A DNA stretch of 64,000 nucleotides from Yoonia vestfoldensis DSM 16212 (GCF_000382265.1 NZ_KB907988.1:18142-82141), one strand, 5' to 3'. Positions 1 to 8,689 are shown, counted from the stretch's first letter. Notes: generated from the sequence alone by a model not told the origin. A program made the numbers and translations.

Positions 1-6
1 CAATGC

Positions 7-106
7 ATTATAGCTGTTCAAAATTCGCGGTCCAGCCGCAACTTCAGGCGCTGACGGTGCTGGCCACCGATGTATTATAGCTGTTCAAAATTCGCGGTCC
101 AGCCGC
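7..106. repeat. 33-bp direct repeat pair
   Basis: A 33-base sequence beginning attatagctgttcaaaattc occurs identically at 7-39 and 74-106. No coding frame explains it. The two copies are separated by 34 bases that include a GC-rich stretch. It could be a duplicated end of a mobile element or a duplicated regulatory site. The left edge of the window prevents judging whether more copies lie upstream. Confidence 0.85.
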
Positions 107-220
107 GACCTTTCTTGCCCCCCTGCCATGATTGAAGACGATTTCACAATTGCAGCGAAAGGCTTGAATGACGTTCCGCTCTGCAACATCATAGACCACC
201 GGTGGAAGTCAGCTTCACGG

Positions 221-480
221 CCCCCCCTCACATGGTTCCTCCCGGTCCCAAACGTATGCGGGGGGGCGCAGCGCGGCATTTCGCTAGCGACAGGCACTTT
301 CACCGGGGAATCCAGGCGGAATCCACCTGCCGCTTGATTTTGGAAAAAGCGACTCATTATCAAAGGCTTGCGGAATCACGATCTTGGCGTGCTGGATTCT
401 TTTCGGAATCCAGGGAATCCAGTTTGTGGAAGCCACCGTGCCGGAAGCCAGCCAGCGGAAGCCACCCTGTAAGAAGCCAT
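221..480. repeat. Non-coding phage block, copy A, with tandem ~14-bp repeats
   Basis: This non-coding stretch closely resembles 40790-41035. Both start with a C-run followed by catggttcctcc, then tatgcgggggggcgcagcg and a tcgctagcga palindrome, and then degenerate tandem units. Here the units are ggaatccag/ggaagccacc-like between about 391 and 480, at roughly 14-base spacing. I see no convincing gene in 107-600. The block precedes a phage-type methyltransferase here and a DUF3489 operon in copy B, so it probably belongs to the prophage family rather than to a host gene. Its function (packaging, replication or regulation) is unknown. Confidence 0.7.
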
Positions 481-550
481 TGAATCCAAGTCATTTTTTC
501 ATTTGACAAAGCTGCCCCCCTTGACCTACCTATTGATCATCGAAGAATTG

Positions 551-580
551 CGCCCGCAGGTATCCCGTCGCGGGCGTTTT
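551..580 (+). terminator. Rho-independent terminator-like hairpin
   Basis: Inverted arms cgcccgc (551-557) and gcgggcg (570-576) are followed directly by tttt (577-580). The hairpin would end plus-strand transcripts arriving from the left, before the methyltransferase gene. Confidence 0.55.
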
Positions 581-674
581 CGTTTCCCCCACATCGCGGA
601 CCCCGATCCTGTCGCTGGCCATGTTGCCCGCACGCATCGGCACGTCCGCCCTGCCGCAAATGAGAACTGCCCCT

Positions 675-1934
675 ATGGACCTCGTCTTCGCGCCGCGCCA
701 GATTGAGACGTGGCCGATTGACCGGCTGCGCCCTTATGCCCGCAATGCCAAAATCCACGGCACAGACCAGGTCGCCAAGATCGCCGCGAGCATGGCCAAG
801 TTCGGCTGGACCGTTCCCTGCATGGTGGCCGACGACGGCGAGCTGATCGCTGGGCATGGCCGGGTGCTGGCGGCCATCATGCTGGGGCTGAAGGATGTGC
901 CGGTGATCCGGCTCAGCCACCTCGACGAGGATGATCGCCGGGCTTACCGGATCGCCGACAATAAATTGACCGAGCTGAGCGAATGGGATGATCCAATACT
1001 GCGCGACGAGATCGCGCTGCTTCTGGCCGTGGATTATGACCTCGGGCTTCTGGGGATCGTTGATGAGGATCTGGAAGCCCTGCTGCGCGATCCGGATCAG
1101 GTGGAAGGCGGTGCGGTCGAGGGTGAGGATGATATCCCCGAACCGCCGGTCACGCCGGTGTCGGTCGCGGGCGACCTTTGGCAGCTGGGATCACATCGGC
1201 TGATCTGTGGTGACAGCACGGCCGCCGATGTGGTCGGGCGTCTCTTGGGCAATGTGAAACCGCAGCTGATGGTGACGGACCCACCTTACGGCGTGGAATA
1301 CGATCCCAGCTGGCGCAACCAGGCAGGTGCTGCCAAAACCAAACGCACCGGCAAAGTGCTGAATGATGACCGCGCTGACTGGCGCGAGGCCTGGCTGCTG
1401 TTCCCGGGCGATGTTGGCTACGTTTGGCACGGCGCGCTGCATGCGGCAGAGGTGGCCGAGAGCCTCATGGCGGCTGGCTTCAACGTACGGTCGCAAATTA
1501 TTTGGGCCAAGGACCGGCTGGTGCTCAGTCGGGGCGACTACCATTGGCAGCATGAACCCTGCTGGTATGCAGTCAGAAAGACCGGCAAGGGGCATTGGGC
1601 GGGCGACCGCAAGCAGACTACGCTGTGGCACATTTCAGGCAAAGACCAAGACGCCGCCACAGTGCACGGTACCCAGAAGCCGGTTGAGTGCATGCGCCGC
1701 CCAATCCTGAACAACTCAAGCCCCGGTCAGGCCGTGTACGAGCCCTTCATGGGATCAGGCACCACGCTGATCGCGGCGGAAACCACGGGCCGGGTCTGCT
1801 ACGGGATTGAATTGAAACCGGCATATGTCGATGTAGCCATTGAGCGCTGGCAGCGATTCACCGGTGCCAACGCCGTGCTGGCCGAGAGTGGCGAGACCTT
1901 CGCCGACCTGAAGGCCAAGAGGCTGGCGGCATGA
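675..1934 (+). CDS. ParB-like nuclease domain fused to N4/N6 DNA methyltransferase
   Basis: The product is a phage-type site-specific DNA methyltransferase of about 419 residues. Its N-terminal ParB/Srx-like domain (about residues 5-85) includes a GHGR motif. The methyltransferase domain follows, with the catalytic DPPY motif at residues 202-205 and the SAM-binding FMGSGTT motif near 358-364. DPPY before FxGxG is the beta-class order. It would transfer a methyl group from SAM to adenine or cytosine amino groups. No restriction partner lies beside it, so it may be an orphan anti-restriction or regulatory enzyme. I chose ATG 675 because similar proteins begin just before this segment; ATG 660 is possible. 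No clear ribosome site decides the start. Confidence 0.88.
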   Translation: MDLVFAPRQIETWPIDRLRPYARNAKIHGTDQVAKIAASMAKFGWTVPCMVADDGELIAGHGRVLAAIMLGLKDVPVIRLSHLDEDDRRAYRIADNKLTELSEWDDPILRDEIALLLAVDYDLGLLGIVDEDLEALLRDPDQVEGGAVEGEDDIPEPPVTPVSVAGDLWQLGSHRLICGDSTAADVVGRLLGNVKPQLMVTDPPYGVEYDPSWRNQAGAAKTKRTGKVLNDDRADWREAWLLFPGDVGYVWHGALHAAEVAESLMAAGFNVRSQIIWAKDRLVLSRGDYHWQHEPCWYAVRKTGKGHWAGDRKQTTLWHISGKDQDAATVHGTQKPVECMRRPILNNSSPGQAVYEPFMGSGTTLIAAETTGRVCYGIELKPAYVDVAIERWQRFTGANAVLAESGETFADLKAKRLAA

Positions 1935-2146
1935 ATGCGCCTCTGCTGCCGAGTCAGATAGAGATATGGCCGTGCGGCGATGGGAGATGCCGATGGAGAA
2001 AGTGGCAACGGTCGTCCCAAATTGACGCATCTGTAGAAGACCGCCGATGTCTACTGTGCGGACCAAGCTGCCTTTCCCTCGCGCAGCATTGAGTAACAAA
2101 ACCGAGCAAACAAACGGAAGATCGGGCGTTGCAGACTCTGGCTCTG

Positions 2147-2395
2147 TTAGGCGTTAATCAAGAAATATCGAAATATCCCGTACACATAGAGAGCCGAGAA
2201 GATTACATTGATATGTTTCAGCTGTGGCTCTGTCCGGAGCCAGCCGCAGAATACCCAGATCAAACAGAATGGTAAGCCGAGCATCATAGCCGCCAATTGC
2301 CAATCTTGAACAATGGAAACTGTGCTACACAGACCCAGAAATAGGGCTGTCCACTTGAGCGGCTGCTCATATGCAGCCAACTTCAAAAGTGTCAT
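2147..2395 (-). CDS. Small membrane protein, unknown function
   Basis: An 82-residue reading frame with two or three hydrophobic segments (about residues 15-35, 36-52 and 64-80) separated by short polar loops. It lies between the methyltransferase and the IS element and has lower GC than its neighbours, which suggests acquired DNA. I do not recognise a family. It may be a genuine small inner-membrane protein or a chance frame. Confidence 0.4.
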   Translation of the reverse strand: MTLLKLAAYEQPLKWTALFLGLCSTVSIVQDWQLAAMMLGLPFCLIWVFCGWLRTEPQLKHINVIFSALYVYGIFRYFLINA

Positions 2396-2462
2396 ATGTA
2401 AAACTTTCAGATAAGCAGCGCCGTTGACCCGGCGTTCTGGTATACCATTTCATATCAGTTGA

Positions 2463-3628
2463 CATACTACACGACAGTAGGGTGGTTTAGGGGTCCAGGT
2501 CATGATTTACAGACGGACTCTTATCGCTAAACAAGGTCCAGCTGATGTTCACCGAAGCCCTGACGACCCTCAAGGCGAGGTTATCCCCGCACTTACCCTT
2601 GAGCAACAGCCGCCTTGAAACGATGTGTTTTTTGATTTTGGGAATGGTGAATGCCCGAACAGTCAATTTGAGCCATCTCGCCTGTGAATTCCCTACCTAT
2701 GCCAAGGTTGGAAGCACATATCGCCGCCTGCAACGTTTTTTCCAGCATGTCGAGCTTGGCTCAGATTGGGCGGCGCCCTTAATTGTCAAAATGATAGGAG
2801 CTGGCCCCTCGTGGCATTTATGCTTGGATCGCACAAACTGGAAGATCGGGCAGCGCCATATCAATTTTTTGGTATTGGCTCTTGTTACACGTCGCCACCG
2901 CATTCCGTTGATGTGGAGCGTTTTAGGGCGTGCTGGCAACAGCGACACTGCTCAGCGCATTGCCCTGATGCAACGCTATTTATCCGTATTTGAGGTATCC
3001 ACCATCAAGTTTTTGCTCGCAGATCGGGAATTTATTGGCGTGCACTGGCTAGATTTTCTCCATAAAAACCACATCCCTTTTGTCATCCGTGTCAAAGCAA
3101 ACCAGATTGTGACCGCACGGGATGGAAAAACGCAAAGTCTGATTACTTTGCTGCGCACCTGTCGCGGTAAGCGCAATTTTGATGCCTGCTTTGGCGGCAA
3201 TAAAACAGGTGATGCTATGTGGTTTTCCTTTGCTGGAAAGCGCATCAAAGGTGGCGAACTTTTGATCGTAGTCTCCAACCGGCCCGCGCATCACGCCCTC
3301 ACCACCTACAAAAAAAGATGGGCTATCGAGAACCTTTTTGGCGACACCAAAACACGCGGCTTCAATATTGAAGACACCAGACTGACCATCTCTAAAAAAC
3401 TTGAGCTACTTTTAGGCCTTGTCGCACTTGCCGTTGCCTGGGCATCAAAAACAGCCACAAAGCTTATTGGGATTGGAAAAATGAAGCGTAAAAACCACGG
3501 ATATTTCGCAAAGTCATTCTTTCGAATTGGCTTCGATCAGATCCGAAAACTGCTCAAATCAGACCCAATTGCTGCAGTCTCTCCTTGGTTGCTAATTCCA
3601 ACCAAAATCAAGAGAGTCGTGTAGTATG
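2463..3628 (+). mobile_element. Intact IS4-family insertion sequence
   Basis: This 1166-bp element is bounded by perfect 13-bp inverted repeats (catactacacgac at 2463-2475 and its complement at 3616-3628). It is flanked by a 9-bp target duplication, atcagttga, at 2454-2462 and 3629-3637. One transposase gene fills it, and the gene's stop codon lies inside the right inverted repeat. Intact ends, target duplication and gene point to a recent insertion into the prophage remnant. Confidence 0.95.
2545..3624 (+). CDS. IS4-family DDE transposase
   Basis: The product is a 359-residue transposase that catalyses cut-and-paste movement of its element. The DDE triad appears as D95 (CLDRTNW), D160 (LLADREF) and E262. 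E262 sits in the family YREK signature: Y255, R258, E262, K269, with the spacing Y-x2-R-x3-E-x6-K. Length and motif order are typical of compact IS4 members, and the frame is complete, so it is likely active. GC is lower than in the surrounding genes, which suggests arrival from another replicon. Confidence 0.95.
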   Translation: MFTEALTTLKARLSPHLPLSNSRLETMCFLILGMVNARTVNLSHLACEFPTYAKVGSTYRRLQRFFQHVELGSDWAAPLIVKMIGAGPSWHLCLDRTNWKIGQRHINFLVLALVTRRHRIPLMWSVLGRAGNSDTAQRIALMQRYLSVFEVSTIKFLLADREFIGVHWLDFLHKNHIPFVIRVKANQIVTARDGKTQSLITLLRTCRGKRNFDACFGGNKTGDAMWFSFAGKRIKGGELLIVVSNRPAHHALTTYKKRWAIENLFGDTKTRGFNIEDTRLTISKKLELLLGLVALAVAWASKTATKLIGIGKMKRKNHGYFAKSFFRIGFDQIRKLLKSDPIAAVSPWLLIPTKIKRVV

Positions 3629-3679
3629 ATCAGTTGAATGACATAACGACAACACAGACACATTGAGCTCACCGCGACA

Positions 3680-4213
3680 CTAGCTGCTCCGATACACCAA
3701 TCCCCTAACGTCGACCTTCGTCGTGGTGATCGCCAACCCCAGTTTTTTCTTCAACACCCCAGAGATCACGCCCCTCGCAGTGTGAGCAAGCCAGCCTGTT
3801 GCACCGACGATTTCGGCAATGGTGGCCCCGTCGGGCGACTGAAGCATCTCGATCAGCATGGCCTGCTTCGTCCCAGCGCGCTGGGTCGTTTGCTTCGCTT
3901 CCGGTGGCACCGAAGCTTGTTTCAGGATAGCCATCGCTGTTGTGACCACGACCGGCTTAACCCCGATGGCCAGCAGACCCGCGTCGGTCACCACCAGCGT
4001 GGTGCCGTGACCATCGCCGGTCTCGCGCCAAAGCAGTTCACACTGGCGCAGGTTGGCGTCGACCTCTTGCAGCCAACCGTGTGCAATCATCTTGGTGACA
4101 GCCATCTTCGCCGCCGCGCCATGCAGCCCCTTGGGCAGCGGCAGGGCGATGTTGTTGGGGCGCTGGGCACCGGCACTGAGGATGATGGTCTGGGTTTCAG
4201 TGAGTTTCGGCAT
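3680..4213 (-). CDS. DUF3489 family phage protein
   Basis: A 177-residue protein starting MPKLTETQTIIL. A second copy at 41240-41776 is similar over its whole length, which fixes this start rather than the upstream ATG at 4261. The C-terminal third (about residues 120-165, KQAMLIEMLQ...GATGW...) resembles the winged-helix segment of DUF3489 proteins, which occur in alphaproteobacterial prophages. A DNA-binding role is plausible but unproven. It is the last gene of a leftward run of small phage genes. Confidence 0.8.
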   Translation of the reverse strand: MPKLTETQTIILSAGAQRPNNIALPLPKGLHGAAAKMAVTKMIAHGWLQEVDANLRQCELLWRETGDGHGTTLVVTDAGLLAIGVKPVVVTTAMAILKQASVPPEAKQTTQRAGTKQAMLIEMLQSPDGATIAEIVGATGWLAHTARGVISGVLKKKLGLAITTTKVDVRGLVYRSS

Positions 4214-4250
4214 GGCGGGGTCCTGTTCGGTCTGGTGGCGTTGGGCGGGA

Positions 4251-4478
4251 TCAAGCGGCATGTTCGCCCTCCTTGAAGGCGCTGTCGGTGATCTGGCGCA
4301 GCAGGCTGGCGTAGTGGTTCAGGGAGCCAACGTCGCCCCAGTTGATCTCGTCGGGGTGCGCTTCAAAATGGTCGTCGCTGAGGGCCGTCAAGCGCGCCAG
4401 CATTGCGTCGATCTGGAACTTGGTGGTCATGAAGGCGTCGAGGGCTTTGGTATTGTCGGTGGCGCAGCGGGTGGTCAT
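4251..4478 (-). CDS. Small phage protein, paralogue of 42186-42419
   Basis: A 75-residue acidic, mostly helical protein. It shares ALDAF, IDAMLxRL and the C-terminal YYASLLRQITDSAF-like block with the product of 42186-42419. The conserved order with DUF3489 in both modules shows it belongs to the prophage. No function is known to me. Confidence 0.7.
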   Translation of the reverse strand: MTTRCATDNTKALDAFMTTKFQIDAMLARLTALSDDHFEAHPDEINWGDVGSLNHYASLLRQITDSAFKEGEHAA

Positions 4479-4580
4479 GGCTTGGTCTCCGGGGATGAGT
4501 TGCTTCGTTTTGGTGTAATCACCATCGCTCTGGCGGGGTGGTTAGTGTAGGTAAATCCAAGCAATATCAGTGCTTTCTGA

Positions 4581-4877
4581 TTACACTCTTGCCGCATCTG
4601 CCTTCGGCACCACGTTCACCCACTGGCAGTCGATCCACATGTAAAGATGGGCAAACTCCTGCATCGGACGCGGCAGCATGCGCGGATCGCGCGGCGGGCT
4701 GAAGCAGTCCAGCGCCTCGGCCGTGACCTGCCGGATCTCGCGCGCGGCAAGGATGTCCTCGGGCTTCCAGCGCGCCAGCGCGGGCAGCATATGGGCGGGG
4801 TAGCCGTCGAAGTGGACGTAGACGTGCGTCCATTCGTCGGGGCCGGTCTGGATGGCGATCTGGGCGCGCGTGCTCAT
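4581..4877 (-). CDS. Conserved phage hypothetical protein
   Basis: A 98-residue protein beginning MSTRAQIAI with an aromatic-rich core (WTHVYVHFDGYPAHMLPAL) and a C-terminal MWIDCQWV segment. It sits in the leftward small-gene run with short spacing to its neighbours. I recognise it only as a recurrent accompaniment of DUF3489/terminase modules and can give no biochemical function. Confidence 0.6.
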   Translation of the reverse strand: MSTRAQIAIQTGPDEWTHVYVHFDGYPAHMLPALARWKPEDILAAREIRQVTAEALDCFSPPRDPRMLPRPMQEFAHLYMWIDCQWVNVVPKADAARV

Positions 4878-4886
4878 CTGCCCGCC

Positions 4887-5108
4887 TCAGATCAGCTGAA
4901 GCTCAGCCAGCACAGCGCTGGCGGCGGCGAGCTGGGTAGTGGGCAGTTCGATCTTCAAGTGCGAGAACAAGTCCGAGCAGTCCGCCCGGATACCGGCCTC
5001 GGTCATCGCTGCTTCAATGCTGGCGGCGACGCTGTTCAGGCGGCTGCGATTGAGATGGTCGGGCAGCGTGTCGATATCGATGCGGATGGTGGTTGTGGCC
5101 ATGGTCAT
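4887..5108 (-). CDS. Small phage protein
   Basis: A 73-residue reading frame with a threonine/isoleucine-rich amphipathic start (TTTIRIDIDTL) and a helical remainder. It is ten bases upstream of the MSTRAQIAI gene in the same direction, so the two are probably co-transcribed. No family is recognised. Confidence 0.55.
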   Translation of the reverse strand: MTMATTTIRIDIDTLPDHLNRSRLNSVAASIEAAMTEAGIRADCSDLFSHLKIELPTTQLAAASAVLAELQLI

Positions 5109-5122
5109 GTCCCTGTGCTCCT

Positions 5123-5326
5123 TCAGCGCTTGGCTGCGGCGGCAAGGCCTGCGTCATAGGCCTCGTTCAGCGCGGCGCGCATGGTCCAGACCGCGACATC
5201 GTGGAAATCCAGCCGGTCGCGGTTTCGGGTGTCCAGCGTCTCGACGAAGAAGTGCCTGGTGGCGATGTCGAGGATCAGCGCCTCTGGCGCGGCTGGTGCG
5301 GGTTTGGTTTTGGTCGCTTGGGTCAT
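5123..5326 (-). CDS. DUF6900-like small phage protein
   Basis: A 67-residue protein with the segment VETLDTRNRDRLDFHDVAVWTMR, which resembles the DUF6900 family of short phage/plasmid proteins. It is the first gene of the leftward run and faces the terminase genes across a 123-bp divergent promoter region. Function unknown. Confidence 0.6.
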   Translation of the reverse strand: MTQATKTKPAPAAPEALILDIATRHFFVETLDTRNRDRLDFHDVAVWTMRAALNEAYDAGLAAAAKR

Positions 5327-5449
5327 GATCTGGTCTCCGATCCGGGGGTGATTTCCTGATCAGAGAATCGCTCTATCGCGGAGTATAATCAACTGAATAA
5401 GATAATTATTTCCATTTAATTACAATATCTTGAGGTTAATGCAATCGCC
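5327..5449. promoter_or_regulatory. Divergent promoter region of the phage module (copy 1)
   Basis: This AT-rich intergenic region separates the leftward small genes from the terminase genes. It shares the blocks gtgatttcctgatc, ataatcaactgaataag and caatatcttgaggt with 7865-7987, in the same order and spacing, although the flanking coding sequences diverge more. Conservation of these blocks suggests shared promoters and operators. Individual -35/-10 boxes cannot be assigned with confidence. Confidence 0.6.
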
Positions 5450-5989
5450 ATGGAAGGTATGTCAGAACGCGAGTATTCCGCCCATACCGGCCTGTCGCGC
5501 GGGGCGATCCAGAAGGCACGCAAGGCCAGTCGGCTGGTGGTTTACAGCGACGGGTCGATCAACGCCGCCGCGTCTGATGTGCGCCGAGCCGACATGACCG
5601 ACCCGGACCAGCAGCGCCGCAGCACCGGCAGCGGCGATAGCAGTTTCAGCGGCCCCGCCGACAGTTCTTCGTACCTGAAGGCCCGCACCGCGCTGACCGT
5701 CTATCAGGCGCAGGACAAGCAACTTGGCATCCAGAAGAAGAAGGGCACGTTGGTCGACCGCGCCCGGGCCGAGGCACTGGTCTTTCGCCTTGCGCGGCAG
5801 GAACGCGACACATGGGTGACGTGGCCCAGCAGGGTGGCGGCATTGATGGCGGCCGAAGTGGCGGCGGAAGTGGAAAAGCAATCCGGAACACCGGTGATCA
5901 TCGAGGCCGCGATCCTGCAGAGGGTGCTGGAAACCCATGTCAGACAGCACCTCGAAGCCCTCGCCGATCTCCGGGTCAGCCTCGGATAA
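5450..5989 (+). CDS. Phage terminase small subunit-like protein
   Basis: A 179-residue protein. Its N-terminal helix-turn-helix-like part (SEREYSAHTGLSRGAIQKAR) would recognise DNA. A variable linker and a helical C-terminal half follow (AEALVFRLARQERDTW...). It overlaps the terminase large subunit gene by 53 bp, as expected for a packaging pair. Two relatives lie in the window: a broken one at 7988-8363 and an intact one at 42546-43088. The small-subunit role is inferred from position and HTH rather than from a signature motif. Confidence 0.7.
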   Translation: MEGMSEREYSAHTGLSRGAIQKARKASRLVVYSDGSINAAASDVRRADMTDPDQQRRSTGSGDSSFSGPADSSSYLKARTALTVYQAQDKQLGIQKKKGTLVDRARAEALVFRLARQERDTWVTWPSRVAALMAAEVAAEVEKQSGTPVIIEAAILQRVLETHVRQHLEALADLRVSLG

Positions 5990-7850
5990 CGACAGCACGG
6001 CCAGCGATGATCTGACCGCAGACCTCGATCTGGGGTTTGATGGGGCCGAAGACATTCTGCGCAACTGGCGACGTGGAATGCGGCCTGATCCGGACCTGAC
6101 GGTGTCGGAGTGGGCGGATGCGCACCGCAAACTGTCATCGCGGGCCAGCGCGGAACCTGGACAATACCGCACGTCGCGGACCCCGTATCTGCGCGAAATC
6201 ATGGATGCCCTGTCGCCCCGCCACCCGGCGCAGCGCATCTCGTTCATGAAAGCGGCGCAGGTTGGGGCTACAGAGGCTGGCAACAACTGGATCGGCTTCG
6301 TAATCCACCATGCGCCGGGTCCGATGTTGGCAGTATTGCCGACGGTGGAAATGGCCAAACGCACATCGCGCGGGCGGCTCGACCCCTTGATCTCGGAAAG
6401 TCCGGTACTGCGTGCGCTGGTCAATCCGGCCCGGTCGCGCGACGCGGGCAATTCGATGCTGTCCAAGGAATTCCCCGGCGGCATCCTGGTGCTGACTGGG
6501 GCGAACTCGGCAACTGGCCTGCGGTCGATGCCCGCACGCTATATTTTTCTGGACGAGGTTGACGCCTATCCAGCCTCGGCGGACGAAGAAGGCGATCCGG
6601 TCACGCTGGCCGAAGCGCGGACCACCACCTTCTCGCATCCTCGCAAGGTGTTCATGGTTTCCACCCCGACGATCCGGGGCATCAGCCGGATCGAGCGCGA
6701 ATACGAGGCCAGCGATCAGCGCCGCTTCTTCGTGCCCTGCCCGCATTGTGGCCATATGCAATGGCTGCAGTTTGAGCGCCTGCGCTGGGACAAAGGGCAG
6801 CCTGACACCGCCGCATACCATTGCGAGGGGTGCGAAAAACCCATTGCCGAGCATCACAAGACGCAGATGTTGGAAAAGGGCGAATGGCGCGCGACGGCTG
6901 TGTCGGCTGATCCGCATTCCATCGGCTTTCACATCTCGGCGCTCTATTCACCGCTGGGCTGGAAAAGCTGGCAGCAGATCGGGCGCGACTGGCTGGCGGC
7001 GCAAGGCTCAGAGGAAATGCTGCGTGCGGCGCGCAACACCCTTCTTGGCGAGACTTGGGTCGAGAGCGGCGATGCACCGGAATGGCAGCGGCTGGCGGAG
7101 CGGCGCGAAGCCTATGGTGGGGCGCAGATTCCCGTCGGTGGCCTGTTCCTGACGGCTGGTGTCGATGTCCAAAAGGACCGGATTGAAGTCGATGTCTGGG
7201 CTTGGGGCCGGGACAGGACAAGCTGGCTGGTCGATCACATCGTCATCTCCGGTGGTCCGGAAGATCCCGCGTGCTGGGACAAACTGACCGCCCTGCTGGG
7301 TCGGACGTGGGCTTGCACCAATGGTGCTGTGATGGTGATCGGCAAACTGGCCATCGACACCGGGTATGAAGCTCCAGCCGTTTACGCTTGGGCGCGGAAA
7401 CAGGGCTTCGATCAGGTGGCCACGATCAAGGGCCTCGAAGGCTTCAACCGCGCCACGCCAGTGTCAGGCCCGACCTTCGTCGACGCCACCATCGGCGGCA
7501 AACGTCTGCGCCGCGGTGCGCGGTTGTGGTCGGTGGCCACAGCCACCTTCAAAACTGAGACCTATCGCTTCCTACGGTTAGAACGGCCCTCGGACGAAGA
7601 TCGGGCGCTGGGCGTGCTGGATGCGCCCGGCACCGTCCATCTGCCCAACTGGCTTGACACTGAATGGCTGAAACAGCTGGTGGCCGAACAACTGGTCACC
7701 GTGCGCAACAAGCGCGGTTACATCCCGCCGAGGAATTCGCTGCGGCGAAAGACGATCTCGTCGATCTCACCCGCCGTGGTGATCGCAGGGTCGACCGCAA
7801 GGTCTGTCACCATATGCGGCAGCAGGCGGGCGGCCTCGGCGTTGAAGTAA
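5937..7850 (+). CDS. Phage terminase large subunit (GpA type), 3' end replaced
   Basis: This is the motor/nuclease that packages phage DNA. It has an ATPase site near residues 104-115 (MKAAQVGATEAG), a Walker B motif IFLDEVD near 203-209, a zinc-ribbon CPHC...CEGC segment and the GVDVQKDRIEVDVW nuclease start. The GpA-like sequence runs to about base 7720 (VTVRNKRGYI). After that the frame reads through unrelated DNA, the antisense of another gene fragment, and stops at 7850. The normal C-terminal nuclease tail is therefore missing, and the product is probably inactive. Confidence 0.88.
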   Translation: MSDSTSKPSPISGSASDNDSTASDDLTADLDLGFDGAEDILRNWRRGMRPDPDLTVSEWADAHRKLSSRASAEPGQYRTSRTPYLREIMDALSPRHPAQRISFMKAAQVGATEAGNNWIGFVIHHAPGPMLAVLPTVEMAKRTSRGRLDPLISESPVLRALVNPARSRDAGNSMLSKEFPGGILVLTGANSATGLRSMPARYIFLDEVDAYPASADEEGDPVTLAEARTTTFSHPRKVFMVSTPTIRGISRIEREYEASDQRRFFVPCPHCGHMQWLQFERLRWDKGQPDTAAYHCEGCEKPIAEHHKTQMLEKGEWRATAVSADPHSIGFHISALYSPLGWKSWQQIGRDWLAAQGSEEMLRAARNTLLGETWVESGDAPEWQRLAERREAYGGAQIPVGGLFLTAGVDVQKDRIEVDVWAWGRDRTSWLVDHIVISGGPEDPACWDKLTALLGRTWACTNGAVMVIGKLAIDTGYEAPAVYAWARKQGFDQVATIKGLEGFNRATPVSGPTFVDATIGGKRLRRGARLWSVATATFKTETYRFLRLERPSDEDRALGVLDAPGTVHLPNWLDTEWLKQLVAEQLVTVRNKRGYIPPRNSLRRKTISSISPAVVIAGSTARSVTICGSRRAASALK

Positions 7851-7864
7851 TGGGTGATGGTCAT
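7718..7864 (-). pseudogene. 5' fragment of a leftward phage gene
   Basis: On the minus strand a 48-codon frame starts MTITHYFNAEAARLLPHM at 7864 and runs to a stop at 7718. It lies under the aberrant 3' end of the terminase gene and directly beside a second copy of the divergent promoter region. It therefore occupies the position of the first leftward gene of a duplicated module, cut off by the junction near 7720. The family is not recognised. Confidence 0.55.
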
Positions 7865-7987
7865 GGGCGTGTCTCGGATCCGGGGTGATTTCCTGATCGA
7901 AGAGTCGCTCGACGGGCGAGTGTAATCAACTGAATAAGACCCCTATTCTATTTTAATTCCAATATCTTGAGGTCACGGCCAATTGCC
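7865..7987. repeat. Second copy of the divergent phage promoter region
   Basis: The region aligns with 5327-5449: ggtgatttcctgatc, gtgtaatcaactgaataag and caatatcttgaggt recur in order. It marks the start of a duplicated or recombined module fused to the end of the terminase gene. Confidence 0.75.
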
Positions 7988-8363
7988 ATGGAGGGGATGA
8001 GAGAGCGCGAGTATTCCGCCCATTCCAGTCTCTCGCGCGGGGCCATTCAGAAGGCGCGCAAAGCCAGGAGGCTGGTAGTTTACGGCGAAGGCTCTATCAA
8101 CGTGGCCGCGTCCGATGTGCGACGCGCCGAGATGATCGATCCGGACCAGCAACGGCGCAGCACCGGTAGCGACGCCGGGTTCAGCGGTCCAGGCTGACAA
8201 CTCGTCCTATCTGAAGGCCCTTACCGCGCTGACCGTCTACCAAGCGCAGGAACGTCAGCTGGCGATCCAGCAGAAGAAGGGCACGCTGGTTGATCGGGCG
8301 TGCGCCGAGACATTGGTTTTTTGCCTGGCGCGGCAAGAGCGCGACGTCTGGGTGACCTTGTAA
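7988..8363 (+). pseudogene. Broken terminase small subunit copy
   Basis: The reading frame starts MEGMREREYSAHSSLSRGAI and closely follows the intact protein encoded at 5450-5989. A frameshift near 8190 moves the match (NSSYLKALTALTVYQAQERQLAIQ...) into another frame. The similarity ends at about 8361 in ARQERDVWVTL, followed by a stop and unrelated DNA. It is a frameshifted, 3'-truncated pseudogene. Confidence 0.85.
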
Positions 8364-8371
8364 ACGCCATT

Positions 8372-8408
8372 CAGAAATGTCATTGGCTGCGCAAACCAGA
8401 AATGTCAT
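8372..8408. repeat. Paired cagaaatgtcat repeats, possible IS21-type end
   Basis: The 12-mer cagaaatgtcat occurs at 8372-8383 and 8397-8408, exactly where the terminase-small pseudogene stops. Multiple internal terminal repeats are known for IS21-family ends, and a broken IS21 transposase lies at 23775-24240. A remnant IS end is therefore a reasonable guess. No transposase gene is attached here. Confidence 0.35.
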
Positions 8409-8516
8409 CAAAGGCGCTGACGGTAGCAAGGCTTAGCAGCCCGGAGACTTCATATATCGTAGGGTTGGTAAGCCTTGCGGATTGATCAGATGGGTCGCTT
8501 TGGTTAGCGTCTGTTC

Positions 8517-8640
8517 ATGGATCCGACCCTCAAACTTCACGCCGATGTCGATGTCATGGAGCATTCGCCACTTTTGCGCGGGATGGTTTTGACGCTGCGC
8601 TATGCCGATGAACATGGCGGGATCGGCAGATGTTCCGACA
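8517..8640 (+). pseudogene. Fragment of an alphaproteobacterial hypothetical protein
   Basis: The frame begins MDPTLKLHADVDVMEHSPLL and continues LRYADEHGGIG, then diverges into unrelated residues. This opening resembles a longer conserved protein of Rhodobacteraceae whose function I do not know. Only about 40 codons of similarity remain. The 8409-8690 stretch otherwise holds nothing I can name. Confidence 0.35.
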
Positions 8641-8689
8641 GTGACATGGCCCTAGCTGTGGTTCCGGTCATGACAAACCCTTATTCCTT

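Noticed and set aside
391-480. A CRISPR-like repeat array
   Set aside because: Units of about 14 bases follow each other with almost no spacer and vary in sequence, so they are tandem degenerate repeats.
5462-6484. A 340-codon minus-strand frame opposite the terminase genes
   Set aside because: It is antisense to two recognisable genes and its composition mirrors them, a typical GC-rich shadow.
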